64,000 nt of DNA from Candidatus Acetothermia bacterium. Lineage in GTDB: Bacteria > Bipolaricaulota > Bipolaricaulia > RBG-16-55-9 > JANLFV01. The notes under the pieces are model-generated. The model was given only the letters and a program-made list of their open reading frames with translations, was not told the origin of the DNA and ran no database searches. Positions within the stretch are counted from its first letter, which is position 1. Every line of letters starts with the position of its first letter. This document shows, one piece after another, positions 30,076-38,598 of the stretch. Location: positions 130,830-194,829 of the forward strand of contig JANLFV010000002.1 of NCBI GenBank assembly GCA_024653345.1. The letters run 5' to 3'. The translations under genes were made by a program, and so were the position numbers.

Positions 30076-31161
30076 CTAGCGCTCTATCAGGGTCAGATGG
30101 GGATCGACTGCGTCTCGCAGCGCGTCCCCGAGGAAGTTGAAAGCCAGCACGACCAGCACGATGCAGCCCGCGGGGAGGAGAAGCCAGGGATGGAACTGGA
30201 GCTGGAAGACCGATTGGGCCTCCTGGAGGAGCATTCCCCAACTGATGAGCGGCTCCTGGATCCCGAAGTTGAAGAAGCTGAGGATGCTCTCGAGGATGAT
30301 GAGCGCGGGAGCGGTGAGCGTGGCCGCGACGATCAGGTAGCTGAAGGTGTTCGGCAGGATGTGGCGGAAGATGATCCGCCCGCTCCCCGAGCCATTGGCC
30401 CGCGCGGCGAGGATGAACTCCTCCTCGCGATACCTCAGGAACTGGCCGCGGATCACCCTGGCGAGCGGGGCCCAGCCGACGAGCGCCAGGACAACCGCGA
30501 TCCCCCAGAATCGGGTGGTGGCGGGGAGCTCGGGCGGGAGAGCCGCCGAGAGGGCCAGCAGGAGGGCCAGCCGGGGGATGGACATCACCACCTCGACCGA
30601 CCTCTGGAGGAGGGTGTCGACCGCCCCGCCGTAGTAGCCGGAGAAGCCCCCGATCAGGACCCCCACGACGAGACAGACGAGGACCACCAGTAGCCCTAGG
30701 CCGAGCGAGATCTGCCCCCCAGCTAGGACCCGAGCAAGGAGGTCGCGGCCGAGCTTGTCCGTGCCTAGCAAAAAGAGCTGGCCCGGGGAGTCTCCCTCAG
30801 TCCCAGTCCCGAAGAGGTGGATATCCGTCTTGAACAGCCCCAGGAGGCGATACTCCTCCCCCCGCACGAAGAGATAGACCGGGTATTTCTCGCTCTTATC
30901 CTCGACATAGACCCAGTCCAGCGCGAAGGGATCTCTCACCCGCTCGAGGCCATAGACGAAGGGGCGGAGATGGAAGCCCTCCTCATCCCGGAAGTGGAGC
31001 CGTCCCAGCATTGGCGGGACATAGGGGAACTGGCGGTGCTGGGTCTGAGGGTCGTAGGGGCTGAAGAAGCCGGCAAAGGCCACGACCAGCGCTAGCATCA
31101 GGAGGACGAGCCCCCCGAGTAGTCCCAGTCGCTGCCGCCGGAACCTGGCGAAGAAGCTCAT
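30076..31161 (-). CDS. Peptide ABC transporter permease, DppC/OppC type
   Basis: A 361-residue inner-membrane permease. An N-terminal transmembrane segment (about 14-33) is followed by a long external loop of about 100 residues, then five more segments with GTDKLGRDLLARVLAG and the EAA-loop motif EEFILAARANGSGSGRIIFRHILPN. It overlaps the partner permease by 4 bases. The extended loop is longer than in typical OppC. Confidence 0.92.
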   Translation of the reverse strand: MSFFARFRRQRLGLLGGLVLLMLALVVAFAGFFSPYDPQTQHRQFPYVPPMLGRLHFRDEEGFHLRPFVYGLERVRDPFALDWVYVEDKSEKYPVYLFVRGEEYRLLGLFKTDIHLFGTGTEGDSPGQLFLLGTDKLGRDLLARVLAGGQISLGLGLLVVLVCLVVGVLIGGFSGYYGGAVDTLLQRSVEVVMSIPRLALLLALSAALPPELPATTRFWGIAVVLALVGWAPLARVIRGQFLRYREEEFILAARANGSGSGRIIFRHILPNTFSYLIVAATLTAPALIILESILSFFNFGIQEPLISWGMLLQEAQSVFQLQFHPWLLLPAGCIVLVVLAFNFLGDALRDAVDPHLTLIER

Positions 31162-32150
31162 TTCTCCAGCCTAATCCGCGGGTCCACCCACAGGAGGAGG
31201 AGGTCGGCGAGCAGGCTCCCGACCATCAGCACCGCGCTGAAGAAGAGGAGCCCGGACATGGCCACATACTGGTCCTCTTGGGCCAGGGCCTGCCAATAGG
31301 CTCCCTCGACGATCGGCAACTGAAGGACCACTGCCGCGACGAGCGTCCCCTCGAACATCTGGGGGAGCCAGAAGCCGAGCATGCTCACCAGCGGGGTGAG
31401 CGCATTCCGCACGGCGTGCTTGTAGACCACAAGCCTCTCGCGCAGCCCCTTGGCCCGTGCCGCCTGGATGTAGGGCTCGTCCAGGACATCGAGGAGCTGG
31501 CCGCGCATGTAGCGGCTGAGCGAGGCGATGTTCCCCGCCCCAATCACCAGGACCGCCGGCCAGAGGTGCCAGAGCAGGTCCTTCACCTTGGCCCAGCTCC
31601 AGGCGGCCTCGGCCTGCGCGGGATCGAAGAGCCCGCCCACCCCCAGCCCATAGCGCGGCCCCACCTGGAAGATCACTACCAGGGCCCAGAGGAGGACAAG
31701 GGCCAGGACGAAGCTGGGGATGGAGAGGCCGATGAACCCGAGCAGGTTGGCGAGCCGATCGCCGAGGGAGTTCCGGTGGGTCGCAGAGTAGATCCCGAGC
31801 GGCAGGGCGAGGAGCCAGGTGCAGAGCATAGTCACCCCGGTGACGACGAAGGTCCACAGCAGCCTCCCGCTGGAGAACAGGGCCTGGAGGGCCGGCTGGC
31901 GCGTGGCGAAGGAGTAGCCGAAATCGAGACGGGTCAGGATGCCCGTGATCCACCGCCAATATTGGACATGGAGGGGGGCATCGAGGCCGTAGCGCTCGCG
32001 CATCTCCTGGAGCACCTCTCGGGGATAGCTCAGCTCATACTTGGTGAGGAAGTCGCCCGGGTTGAGCTTGATCACCCCGAACGCGACCACGGAGATAAAG
32101 AAGAGCGCCGGGACCATGTAAAGGACCCGGCGCAAGACATAGCCCCACAT
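31158..32150 (-). CDS. Peptide ABC transporter permease, DppB/OppB type
   Basis: A permease of about 330 residues with six transmembrane segments. It begins MWGYVLRRVLYMVPALFF, then has FGYSFATRQPALQAL and an EAA loop EPYIQAARAKGLRERLVVYKHAVRNA. The ATG at 32150 is preferred; a TTG at 32159 overlapping the upstream stop is an alternative. It pairs with the downstream permease. Confidence 0.92.
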   Translation of the reverse strand: MWGYVLRRVLYMVPALFFISVVAFGVIKLNPGDFLTKYELSYPREVLQEMRERYGLDAPLHVQYWRWITGILTRLDFGYSFATRQPALQALFSSGRLLWTFVVTGVTMLCTWLLALPLGIYSATHRNSLGDRLANLLGFIGLSIPSFVLALVLLWALVVIFQVGPRYGLGVGGLFDPAQAEAAWSWAKVKDLLWHLWPAVLVIGAGNIASLSRYMRGQLLDVLDEPYIQAARAKGLRERLVVYKHAVRNALTPLVSMLGFWLPQMFEGTLVAAVVLQLPIVEGAYWQALAQEDQYVAMSGLLFFSAVLMVGSLLADLLLLWVDPRIRLEK

Positions 32151-32155
32151 CGTCG

Positions 32156-33889
32156 TCAATCGCGGCGGAAGAGGAGCTCGCTTCCCACCAGCGTCGCGCT
32201 GAGGGTCGTCCCGCTGAAGTTCCCTACCCGGTCTTCCCGGTAGGCCTCCAGCCCCTGGGCATTGTAGAGGAAGATCAGGGGCTGGTTCTCAGCGACGATC
32301 GTCTGGAACTGAGCGAGGAGCTCGAACCGCCGGTTCAGATCCGCAGTAGTCGCCTGCTCTTCCAGGAGGCGATCGACCTCCTTCTGCCAGTCAGGCACGT
32401 CCCAGCCGAGGCCGTCGGAGAACTTCCAGAAGTGGAGTTCCCCTTGGGAGGAGTAGATGTCGCGGAGGAGGTTGGGGTCGCCGCCACCGCCGAGGGAGAT
32501 CCGCGCCACCTGATAATCGGGCGGGAAGCTCCCGATCAGCCGATCCACGAGCGTGTTGAAGTTCACCGGGGTGACGGTCACCTTCAGCCCGAGCTTTGTT
32601 AAGTCGTCGCTGAAGATCAGCGCGTCACTCGTGAGCACCGACGAGCCCTGGACGGTGAGGATGTTGAACTGGACCGGCGCACCGGGCCTGGGGAAGCCGG
32701 CGGGGAACTCGCGGACCCCGTCGCCGTCGGTGTCCCTCAGGCCGATCTGATCCAGCAGGCTCCGCGCCTGCGCCAGATTGAAGGGGTAGCTGGGAAAGCC
32801 CGACTGGTCCCCGATCCAGTAGGTGGAGTCGATCCCGGGGCCGTAGCGCGGCTCGCCGAGGCCGTTGAGGTTTGTGGAGATCATCGACTCCCGATCGGCG
32901 GCGTAGGCCATGGCCTGCCGGAAGCGCAGATCGCGGAAGAGTTGCTGGAGGTTGGCGTCCGCCACATCCTGGTTGAAGGCGAAGACATTGATGTCGACCG
33001 TCCCTGCGGGGCTCACCAGGACGCGAAAGCCGCTGCTCGCGTGGGCCTGGATCAAGGGGAGGTCCTCGGCCCGCGGGGGATAGATCTCCGTCTGCCCGTT
33101 GATGAACCTGAGCAGCCGGACATTGTCGTCGGAGACGACCGGAATGATGATCCGGTCAAGGTAGGGGAGCTGGGTCCCGTTCGGGTCGACCTTCCAGTAG
33201 AAGGGGTTCCGCTCGAGGACCACCTGGTGGCCGGGGGTGTAGCTCCTGAGCTTGAACGGTCCGAGGCCAGCGATCTTCTCCGGCGCCGTGTCGACCCCCC
33301 AGGCGCGGTTGAACTCCCCGGAGGCTACGGCATCGGCCAGAAGGTGCTTCGGCAGGATCGGGACGGAGGCCAGGAGGCTCAACAGCCCGGGGACGGCGAC
33401 GGGCGTGGTGATCCGGACTCGGCTCGCATCGAGCGCCTCGACGGTGGGGAAGGCCCCGGCGACGCGCCAAGAGGCCTTGTTGCTCTGGACAGCGGGGTTG
33501 AAGAGGACATCGTTGAAGGTGAAGACCACATCCTCTGCCGTCACCGCCACGCCGTCGGAGAACCTGATTCCCTCTCGCAGGACGAGCGTGATCGACCGCT
33601 CATCGGCCGAGATCTCGTAGGACTCCGCGACAGCCGGGCTTCCGTCGGCCTCGACTAGCGGGGCGTTGAGGAGCGCGGTGACCGCGTTCGAGCTGTTCTC
33701 CTGCTCGACGATCGGGTTGAAGGTCTTCGGGTTATCGATGTTGTCGATCGTCACGGACCCGCCCCGCCGGCCGAGCCCATCGGGCAGGCTCTCCAAGGGC
33801 AGGACGAGGAAGTTGGTCGTCTGCTGCGCGGGGAGGCTCACTCCTACCAGCGCGAGTGACAGGATCAAGAGAAGCGTTAGCTTGCGCAT
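32156..33889 (-). CDS. Peptide-binding protein, SBP_bac_5 family
   Basis: A 577-residue extracellular solute-binding protein (DppA/OppA type) with a signal peptide (about 1-21). Family features are TFNPIVEQENSSNAVTALL, LREGIRFSDGVAVTAEDVVFTFN and FRQAMAYAADRE. It delivers peptides or similar solutes to the two permeases downstream. No OppD or OppF ATPase is in the cluster, so ATPases must be supplied from elsewhere. Confidence 0.92.
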   Translation of the reverse strand: MRKLTLLLILSLALVGVSLPAQQTTNFLVLPLESLPDGLGRRGGSVTIDNIDNPKTFNPIVEQENSSNAVTALLNAPLVEADGSPAVAESYEISADERSITLVLREGIRFSDGVAVTAEDVVFTFNDVLFNPAVQSNKASWRVAGAFPTVEALDASRVRITTPVAVPGLLSLLASVPILPKHLLADAVASGEFNRAWGVDTAPEKIAGLGPFKLRSYTPGHQVVLERNPFYWKVDPNGTQLPYLDRIIIPVVSDDNVRLLRFINGQTEIYPPRAEDLPLIQAHASSGFRVLVSPAGTVDINVFAFNQDVADANLQQLFRDLRFRQAMAYAADRESMISTNLNGLGEPRYGPGIDSTYWIGDQSGFPSYPFNLAQARSLLDQIGLRDTDGDGVREFPAGFPRPGAPVQFNILTVQGSSVLTSDALIFSDDLTKLGLKVTVTPVNFNTLVDRLIGSFPPDYQVARISLGGGGDPNLLRDIYSSQGELHFWKFSDGLGWDVPDWQKEVDRLLEEQATTADLNRRFELLAQFQTIVAENQPLIFLYNAQGLEAYREDRVGNFSGTTLSATLVGSELLFRRD

Positions 33890-33904
33890 CTTTCCCCTCC
33901 CTTC

Positions 33905-34843
33905 CTAGCGGCCTGGGCCGGGCTGGAAGCGCGGTCGCCCGCCCCCACCGAGTGGCCCAGCGGGGGCCTTGAACGAGATCCCGCCCAGCTCCTCCTTGGC
34001 TAGCCTGACTGCCGAGCCGGTGGCCAAGGTTGCCCGGACCTTCCCATCCCCGTCAGGGGTCACGATCCCCGAGACTCGATCGCCGATCCGGAGGACGACC
34101 ACATCGGGGTCATCGAAGGTGATCTGGGCCAGGTCAGCTACGGCGAGGGGGTGGCTCCCGAAGATCGTCGAGACCAGGGTGAAGGTCTGGTTCTCGATGG
34201 TTCCGCTCAGGACTTCCCCGTCCGGGAAGACGAGGAGGTCGAACTTCTGGAGCCCTTGGATGATCGCTTGGAAGAGGGCGCTCCCTTGCAGCCCGCTGAA
34301 GAGCGGGAAGAGGCTGCTCTGGGCCTGCCGGACCTGGGCCTCGCTCGGCGGGTTCGCCCCCGGCTGCTCGGGCGGGGCAGGCATCTCCGGCCGCTCGACC
34401 TTGAAGATGATCCCCCGGAGTTGGTCGACCGAGAGGGCCGCGCTCTCGCTCGTGGGGAGCACCAAAGTGATGGAGCTGGCTTGCAGGGCCCCTTGGACCT
34501 GGCTCCCGTCCTTGAGGTAGACCTGGGCGACGGGGTTCGCCTCCTGAGTCGTTCCCGCTGCCGGCCAGGCGATCAGGAGGATCTGGTCCCGCGCTAGCGT
34601 CCGGCTACCGATGGTGAATTGCTGCTCCTGGACTGCCCCGCTCGCCAGGCCCCCGTTCTGGAGGAGGATCAAGTCCCCGGCCTCCAGGGCATGGAAGAGC
34701 TCGAAGAACGCCATCCGCGGTCCGCCGACGAAGAGCTGCACGGACACCGTGCTCTCGGCCTCGGTCTGGCCGAACGAGGCCGTCCCTCCCAGCCCGGCGG
34801 ATACTGCCAACACCGCGAGAAGTAGCATGATCTTTTGGAACAT
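33905..34843 (-). CDS. Secreted protein with four beta-hairpin repeats, unknown
   Basis: A 312-residue secreted protein. The ATG at 34843 has AAAGGAG 10 bases upstream; an ATG three codons earlier is too close to it. Four repeats of about 40 residues share the pattern (L/V)-x-(D/N)-G-x3-x-G-x-(I/V)...F-T-L...(L/V)-x3-x-(L/I)-x-x-I-x-F, beginning near residues 55, 105, 200 and 245. A proline-rich linker (about 155-175) splits the pairs, and a Gly/Pro-rich tail ends the protein. It is the first gene of the peptide-importer operon. I do not know the family. Confidence 0.7.
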   Translation of the reverse strand: MFQKIMLLLAVLAVSAGLGGTASFGQTEAESTVSVQLFVGGPRMAFFELFHALEAGDLILLQNGGLASGAVQEQQFTIGSRTLARDQILLIAWPAAGTTQEANPVAQVYLKDGSQVQGALQASSITLVLPTSESAALSVDQLRGIIFKVERPEMPAPPEQPGANPPSEAQVRQAQSSLFPLFSGLQGSALFQAIIQGLQKFDLLVFPDGEVLSGTIENQTFTLVSTIFGSHPLAVADLAQITFDDPDVVVLRIGDRVSGIVTPDGDGKVRATLATGSAVRLAKEELGGISFKAPAGPLGGGGRPRFQPGPGR

Positions 34844-35100
34844 GTTCGTCATTCTCCTTTCCTACTCAGCTTCCGCACTTCGTGACCTTGCTCTTCGACC
34901 GCCGCGCGGCTGGAACCTAACGATCGCCGCTGAGCAGTCCCTGACCGACTCCCGTTTCTATACATCTTCTCTCAGCTCCTTTCTCTGGGGACTCCTCTTC
35001 CCCGGCGCTCTTCAGAGGGCAGCATACCGGTTGAATGTGAACATCCTGTGCAAGCGAGGTGGAGGCTTGACGAATTAGGGTCATCGTAGTTCTACCAGGC

Positions 35101-35502
35101 TCAGAACTCGAGCGATAGCTCGGCCTCGAAGGAGAAGCGCTTCGGCACACTCCGGTGGCCCTGGCGGTCGACTAGTGTCACCTCCAGCGTGACCCGCTGG
35201 GGGAGGATCGTGAAGACGTAGAACTGGAAGCTCCCTTCCTTCTGGCCCCGGACCTCCGGGTCGAAGCTGAACGACTCGAAGGCTTGCGCTTCAATCACCT
35301 TGAACTCAGCCAAGACGATGTCGCCCTCTCTGTCGCGGAACTTCACCGTCCCCAGAACCTCGCTGCCGTCGGCATCGATCTTCTCAGGGAACTCGATCGC
35401 GACTATCTCCGGCCTCGTCGGGGTCGTGGTGGAAACCAGAGTTACGACGAGTATGGCCCCGACCAAGAGCCCGAGCAAGATCAGACCGGTTGAGAGATTC
35501 AT
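35101..35502 (-). CDS. Membrane-anchored beta-domain protein, unknown
   Basis: A 133-residue protein with one N-terminal transmembrane anchor (about 6-25, GLILLGLLVGAILVVTLVS) and an external domain of beta strands (IVAIEFPEKIDADGSEVLGTVKFRDREGD and later strands). It reads like a small immunoglobulin-type fold, but I do not recognise the family. The start overlaps the stop of the small basic gene upstream as ATGA. Confidence 0.55.
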   Translation of the reverse strand: MNLSTGLILLGLLVGAILVVTLVSTTTPTRPEIVAIEFPEKIDADGSEVLGTVKFRDREGDIVLAEFKVIEAQAFESFSFDPEVRGQKEGSFQFYVFTILPQRVTLEVTLVDRQGHRSVPKRFSFEAELSLEF

Positions 35503-35696
35503 CTCTTCCTCCCCGCCCTCTCTGCCTCGCCCCGATCACGAGGGAGTTGCTCGCCTCTCCAGGTCTGATAGACAGGCACGACCCTCGGGCTCGGGGGTAG
35601 AACCCGGGCGAGGATCGTCTGACTCCAGGCCGTCAGGGCGCGCGCAGCTCTCCGCTTCAACTCCAGCCTCATCTTGTTCACTTTCCTGGTGGCCAT
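35499..35696 (-). CDS. Small basic protein, unknown
   Basis: A 65-residue protein with pI well above 10, of unknown role. GGAGGTG precedes the ATG at 35696, and the stop overlaps the next gene by 4 bases (ATGA), which are good reasons to accept it. The N-terminal half (KVNKMRLELKRRAARALTAWSQTIL) could form an amphipathic helix. Confidence 0.5.
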   Translation of the reverse strand: MATRKVNKMRLELKRRAARALTAWSQTILARVLPPSPRVVPVYQTWRGEQLPRDRGEAERAGRKR

Positions 35697-35719
35697 CGGT
35701 TTCACCTCCGTCGATTCCT

Positions 35720-35759
35720 GTTCGAGAGGAGGGCTAAGGGGCCAGCCCTCCTCTCGAAC
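35720..35759 (-). terminator. Terminator hairpin after the DUF2680 gene
   Basis: A perfect 16-bp stem (GTTCGAGAGGAGGGCT and its complement) with an 8-base loop lies between the DUF2680 gene and the next minus-strand unit. No long T run follows. Confidence 0.55.
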
Positions 35760-35837
35760 TTCAGCCAGCTCTGACCAGACCTTGCTCGGTCTGCAACTGG
35801 CCGCTCCTAGGGTGAGGGGACGGTGGTGGAGCGATCA

Positions 35838-36281
35838 TCACCATCCGGCCCGCGGGCCGCGCCCGCGGAAGCCCCGCGGTCCCCAGCCGAGCCACTGGTG
35901 TCCTCCGATCTGCTGCTTCATCCAGGCGGCCTGCTCCTGGGTGATCTTGCCCTGCCCCAGGGCCTCATCGATCATCCCGAGCAGCGCCTGGCTCGCGGAG
36001 ATCCGCTGCTTTAGCCGCTCGGCCTGCTCTTGGGTGATGAAGCCTTGGGCAACGGCCTCGTCGATCATCTGGAGGCGGGCTTGAGTGATCGCCTCCAGGA
36101 GCTTTGCCTCGCTCACCCCGAGGTTGGCTGCCACTCGGCTGAGGAAGGTCCCAGATGGTAGGGTGGTAGTCGTTCCCTGCTCGCCCGATCCCTGCCCCTG
36201 GGCCAGGGCCCAGCCCACGACGGCTGCGGCGATGAGGATCCCCACAAGACCGCCGGCCAGTAAGCCTTTCCTCTTGCTCAT
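35838..36281 (-). CDS. DUF2680-like secreted protein
   Basis: A 147-residue protein with a signal peptide or anchor (about 8-27) and two or three copies of the DUF2680 helix pattern: VSEAKLLEAITQARLQMIDEAVAQGFITQEQAERLKQ and GMIDEALGQGKITQEQAAWMKQ. The C-terminus is rich in Gly, Arg and Trp. AAAGGAG lies upstream. The function of the family is unknown. A hairpin at 36308-36326 sits near the predicted 5' end of the message. Confidence 0.75.
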   Translation of the reverse strand: MSKRKGLLAGGLVGILIAAAVVGWALAQGQGSGEQGTTTTLPSGTFLSRVAANLGVSEAKLLEAITQARLQMIDEAVAQGFITQEQAERLKQRISASQALLGMIDEALGQGKITQEQAAWMKQQIGGHQWLGWGPRGFRGRGPRAGW

Positions 36282-36307
36282 CTTCTCTCAACTCCTTTCT
36301 CGCGCTC

Positions 36308-36326
36308 ATCCGGCGACCCGCCGGAT
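36308..36326. other. Hairpin upstream of the DUF2680 gene
   Basis: ATCCGGCG/CGCCGGAT with a 3-base loop. On the minus strand it falls just after a TATACT (36342-36337), so it may sit at the 5' end of the DUF2680 message; it could also end the upstream UbiB unit. Confidence 0.4.
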
Positions 36327-36420
36327 TTCGAGGACAGTATAAGAAACGGATGTGGAGATCTGATGGAGAAGATGTCGAAAGCCTATGAAAAGGGGCGGCG
36401 CGGTGCAGGCAAGAGCCCTC

Positions 36421-38112
36421 CTAGAGCCTTCCGGAGCGGAGGATCGCAAGGACCAGCCAGAGGCCAAGGAGCCCAGCGAGGCCGAAGCCGAGGAAGCCAA
36501 ACAGCGGGAGGCCCCAGAGCTTCGGACCGACATCAAGCTGCATCACCAACGAGGAGCCGACGATGAGGGCCGCGACGATCAGGGCGAAGGCCAGCCGGTT
36601 GCTGGCGCGATCGATCTCCCGGATCAGGCGGTCAAGCCCCAGATGCTCGAACTGGACCTTGAGCTTCCCGCGCCGGAGCCTTCCCAATATCGAGCGCATC
36701 TCCCCAGGCAGCTCCTGGAACAACCGCTGGGTCTCCTCTAGGGCCGCCGCCCAGTCGCGGAGTTGGCGCTGCATGACCTTGCGACGGAAGGCGAGTCGCT
36801 CCAGATAGGGCTGAGCGACCGCGAGCATCTCGAACCCCGGTTCCAGGAGCCTTCCCACCCCATCAGCGAGCACCAGGGCCTTCCCCATCATCGCCAGGCT
36901 CGGAGGGAGTCGAAGATGATGCTCCCGGACGAGGGCCATCAGCTCATCGAGAAGCCGACCCAGGTCGAGCCCAGCCAGCGGTATCCTAGAATAGCGGTCG
37001 AGCAAGTCCGCTAGGTCAGATTGGAAAGCCAAGAGGCCGACCTGCTCGTGCCCATCGCCATCGAGGCCCCCGAGCTCTCGCAGCGTCCGGACGAGCCCAT
37101 CGAGGTCTCCGCGGGCGACCGCGAGGATGAGCTGACCCACCCGCTCGCGGAGCTGGGGGTCGAGCCGCCCGACCATCCCGAAGTCGAGCGGGGCGATGAC
37201 ATTCCCCTCGAGGACCAGGATGTTCCCCGGGTGGGGATCGGCGTGGAAGAGGCCGTGCTCGAAGATCTGCTTCAGGATGGCATTGGCCCCGTTGAGGGCC
37301 ACCTGGTGCCGATCGAGCCCGGCCCGCTCTAGCCCCTCCAGGTCGGTGATCTTGACCCCCCCGATCCTCTCCATCGTCAGGACCTCGGGGGCGGTATACT
37401 CCCAGAAGACCCTGGGGATGTAGACCGTCGGGTCATCGGAGAAATTCCGGCGGAAGAGCTCGATGTTCCGCCCCTCGCGGACGAAGTCCAGCTCCCGCCT
37501 CAGGGTCTTGGCGAACTCCCGGACCAGGCCCGGAGGGTCGAACGGCTCGCTCTCGGGAACGTGGCGGGCGAGGAACTGGGCCAAGTCCTCTAGAATGATT
37601 AGGTCGGCGCGGATCGTCTCGCGGATCCCCGGCCGCTGGACCTTGACCGCCACCTCGGTCCCGTCCTTGAGGACCGCGCGGTGGACCTGGGCGAGCGAGG
37701 CCGCGGCGAGCGGCTCCTCCGCGAACTCGCGGAAGGCCTCTTCCAAGGGGCGGCCGAGCTGCTCTTGGACCTTCCTCTCGATTTGGATGAACGGGACCGG
37801 CGCGGCCTCGTCCTGAAGCTTGGCTAGTTCGGCAGTGTATTCCGATGGGAGGAGGTCGGGCCGGAGGCTGAGGAGCTGCCCGAGCTTGATGAAGGCCGGG
37901 CCGAGCTCCTCAAAGGCCAGCCTCAGCCGCTCAGGCCTCGAGAGGTCCTCTAGCTCCCGGACTGCCCTCAGCCGCGGGAGCCGCCCGAGCAGGGGGTGGC
38001 AGACCCGGAGCCTCCCCAGCAGGTCGCCGAAGCCGTATTTGATGAGGACCGCCAGGATCTGGCGGTAGCGTCGGAGGCCGGAGTAGGCCCGCGGGAGCCG
38101 GGTGAGGCGCAT
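36421..38112 (-). CDS. ABC1/AarF/UbiB kinase-like protein
   Basis: A 563-residue atypical kinase of the UbiB/ADCK family with the KxGQ motif (AFIKLGQLLSLRPDLLP, about 75), the Ala-rich loop AAASLAQVHRAVLKDG, a catalytic-loop pattern HADPHPGN and LDFGMVGRL. Two transmembrane segments (about 510-560) anchor the C-terminus. Relatives support quinone or isoprenoid lipid metabolism. It overlaps the phasin-like gene upstream by 3 bases. Confidence 0.92.
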   Translation of the reverse strand: MRLTRLPRAYSGLRRYRQILAVLIKYGFGDLLGRLRVCHPLLGRLPRLRAVRELEDLSRPERLRLAFEELGPAFIKLGQLLSLRPDLLPSEYTAELAKLQDEAAPVPFIQIERKVQEQLGRPLEEAFREFAEEPLAAASLAQVHRAVLKDGTEVAVKVQRPGIRETIRADLIILEDLAQFLARHVPESEPFDPPGLVREFAKTLRRELDFVREGRNIELFRRNFSDDPTVYIPRVFWEYTAPEVLTMERIGGVKITDLEGLERAGLDRHQVALNGANAILKQIFEHGLFHADPHPGNILVLEGNVIAPLDFGMVGRLDPQLRERVGQLILAVARGDLDGLVRTLRELGGLDGDGHEQVGLLAFQSDLADLLDRYSRIPLAGLDLGRLLDELMALVREHHLRLPPSLAMMGKALVLADGVGRLLEPGFEMLAVAQPYLERLAFRRKVMQRQLRDWAAALEETQRLFQELPGEMRSILGRLRRGKLKVQFEHLGLDRLIREIDRASNRLAFALIVAALIVGSSLVMQLDVGPKLWGLPLFGFLGFGLAGLLGLWLVLAILRSGRL

Positions 38113-38393
38113 TACTTGAGCTTCTTCTCCAGGGCCGCGAGCCGCTCCTCAATCCGCGCGAGGTCGGCCTTGGTCGGGAGCCCGAGCTCGCCCACCACGC
38201 GCGCGATAGTCGCCCGGAGCCGCTCCTCGGCCCTCTTCCCGGCCGCGAGGAGCTCATCGATCGCCACCTCTCGCTCCTTCTGGACCTGCTCGCCCCGCTT
38301 GATCAGCTCATCGACGAGGCTCGTGACCCTCTCCCGGGTCAGGTCGAGGGCCCCCAGCCCGAGGAGCAGCCCTTCCCTCAGTAGCGCCATCAT
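38112..38393 (-). CDS. Phasin-like coiled-coil protein
   Basis: A 93-residue helical protein beginning MMALLREGLLLGLGALDLTRERV and continuing as a charged coiled coil (AIDELLAAGKRAEERLRATIARVV ... DLARIEERLAALEKKLK). AAGGAGGTG precedes the ATG. It resembles the PhaF/PhaI phasin type found upstream of AarF genes in many bacteria, where it may assist membrane or lipid association. The TAATG overlap links it to the UbiB gene. Confidence 0.75.
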   Translation of the reverse strand: MMALLREGLLLGLGALDLTRERVTSLVDELIKRGEQVQKEREVAIDELLAAGKRAEERLRATIARVVGELGLPTKADLARIEERLAALEKKLK

Positions 38394-38534
38394 CGGTCTC
38401 ACCTCCTTCGCTATTATGCTCGGCGGCCATGTCCATGACCAGGGCCGCCACATTATGACCAAGCCCATGGCCCCGTGGAGCTGAGCTGCGGGCCTCGCCG
38501 CCTGGCAGCAAGGCCGTCCTCAAGGGGTAAAGGC

Positions 38535-38565
38535 CCACCCGGCCGGGAGGGGACCGGCCGGGTGG
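38535..38565 (-). terminator. Terminator of the tetR-RND-lolA operon
   Basis: A perfect 12-bp stem (CCACCCGGCCGG and its complement) with a 7-base loop lies about 34 bases after the LolA-like stop, followed by GCCTTTACC on the minus strand. Confidence 0.7.
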
Positions 38566-38598
38566 AGAGAGTAGGGCCAAGGAGGAGGCTCAGAGCGG

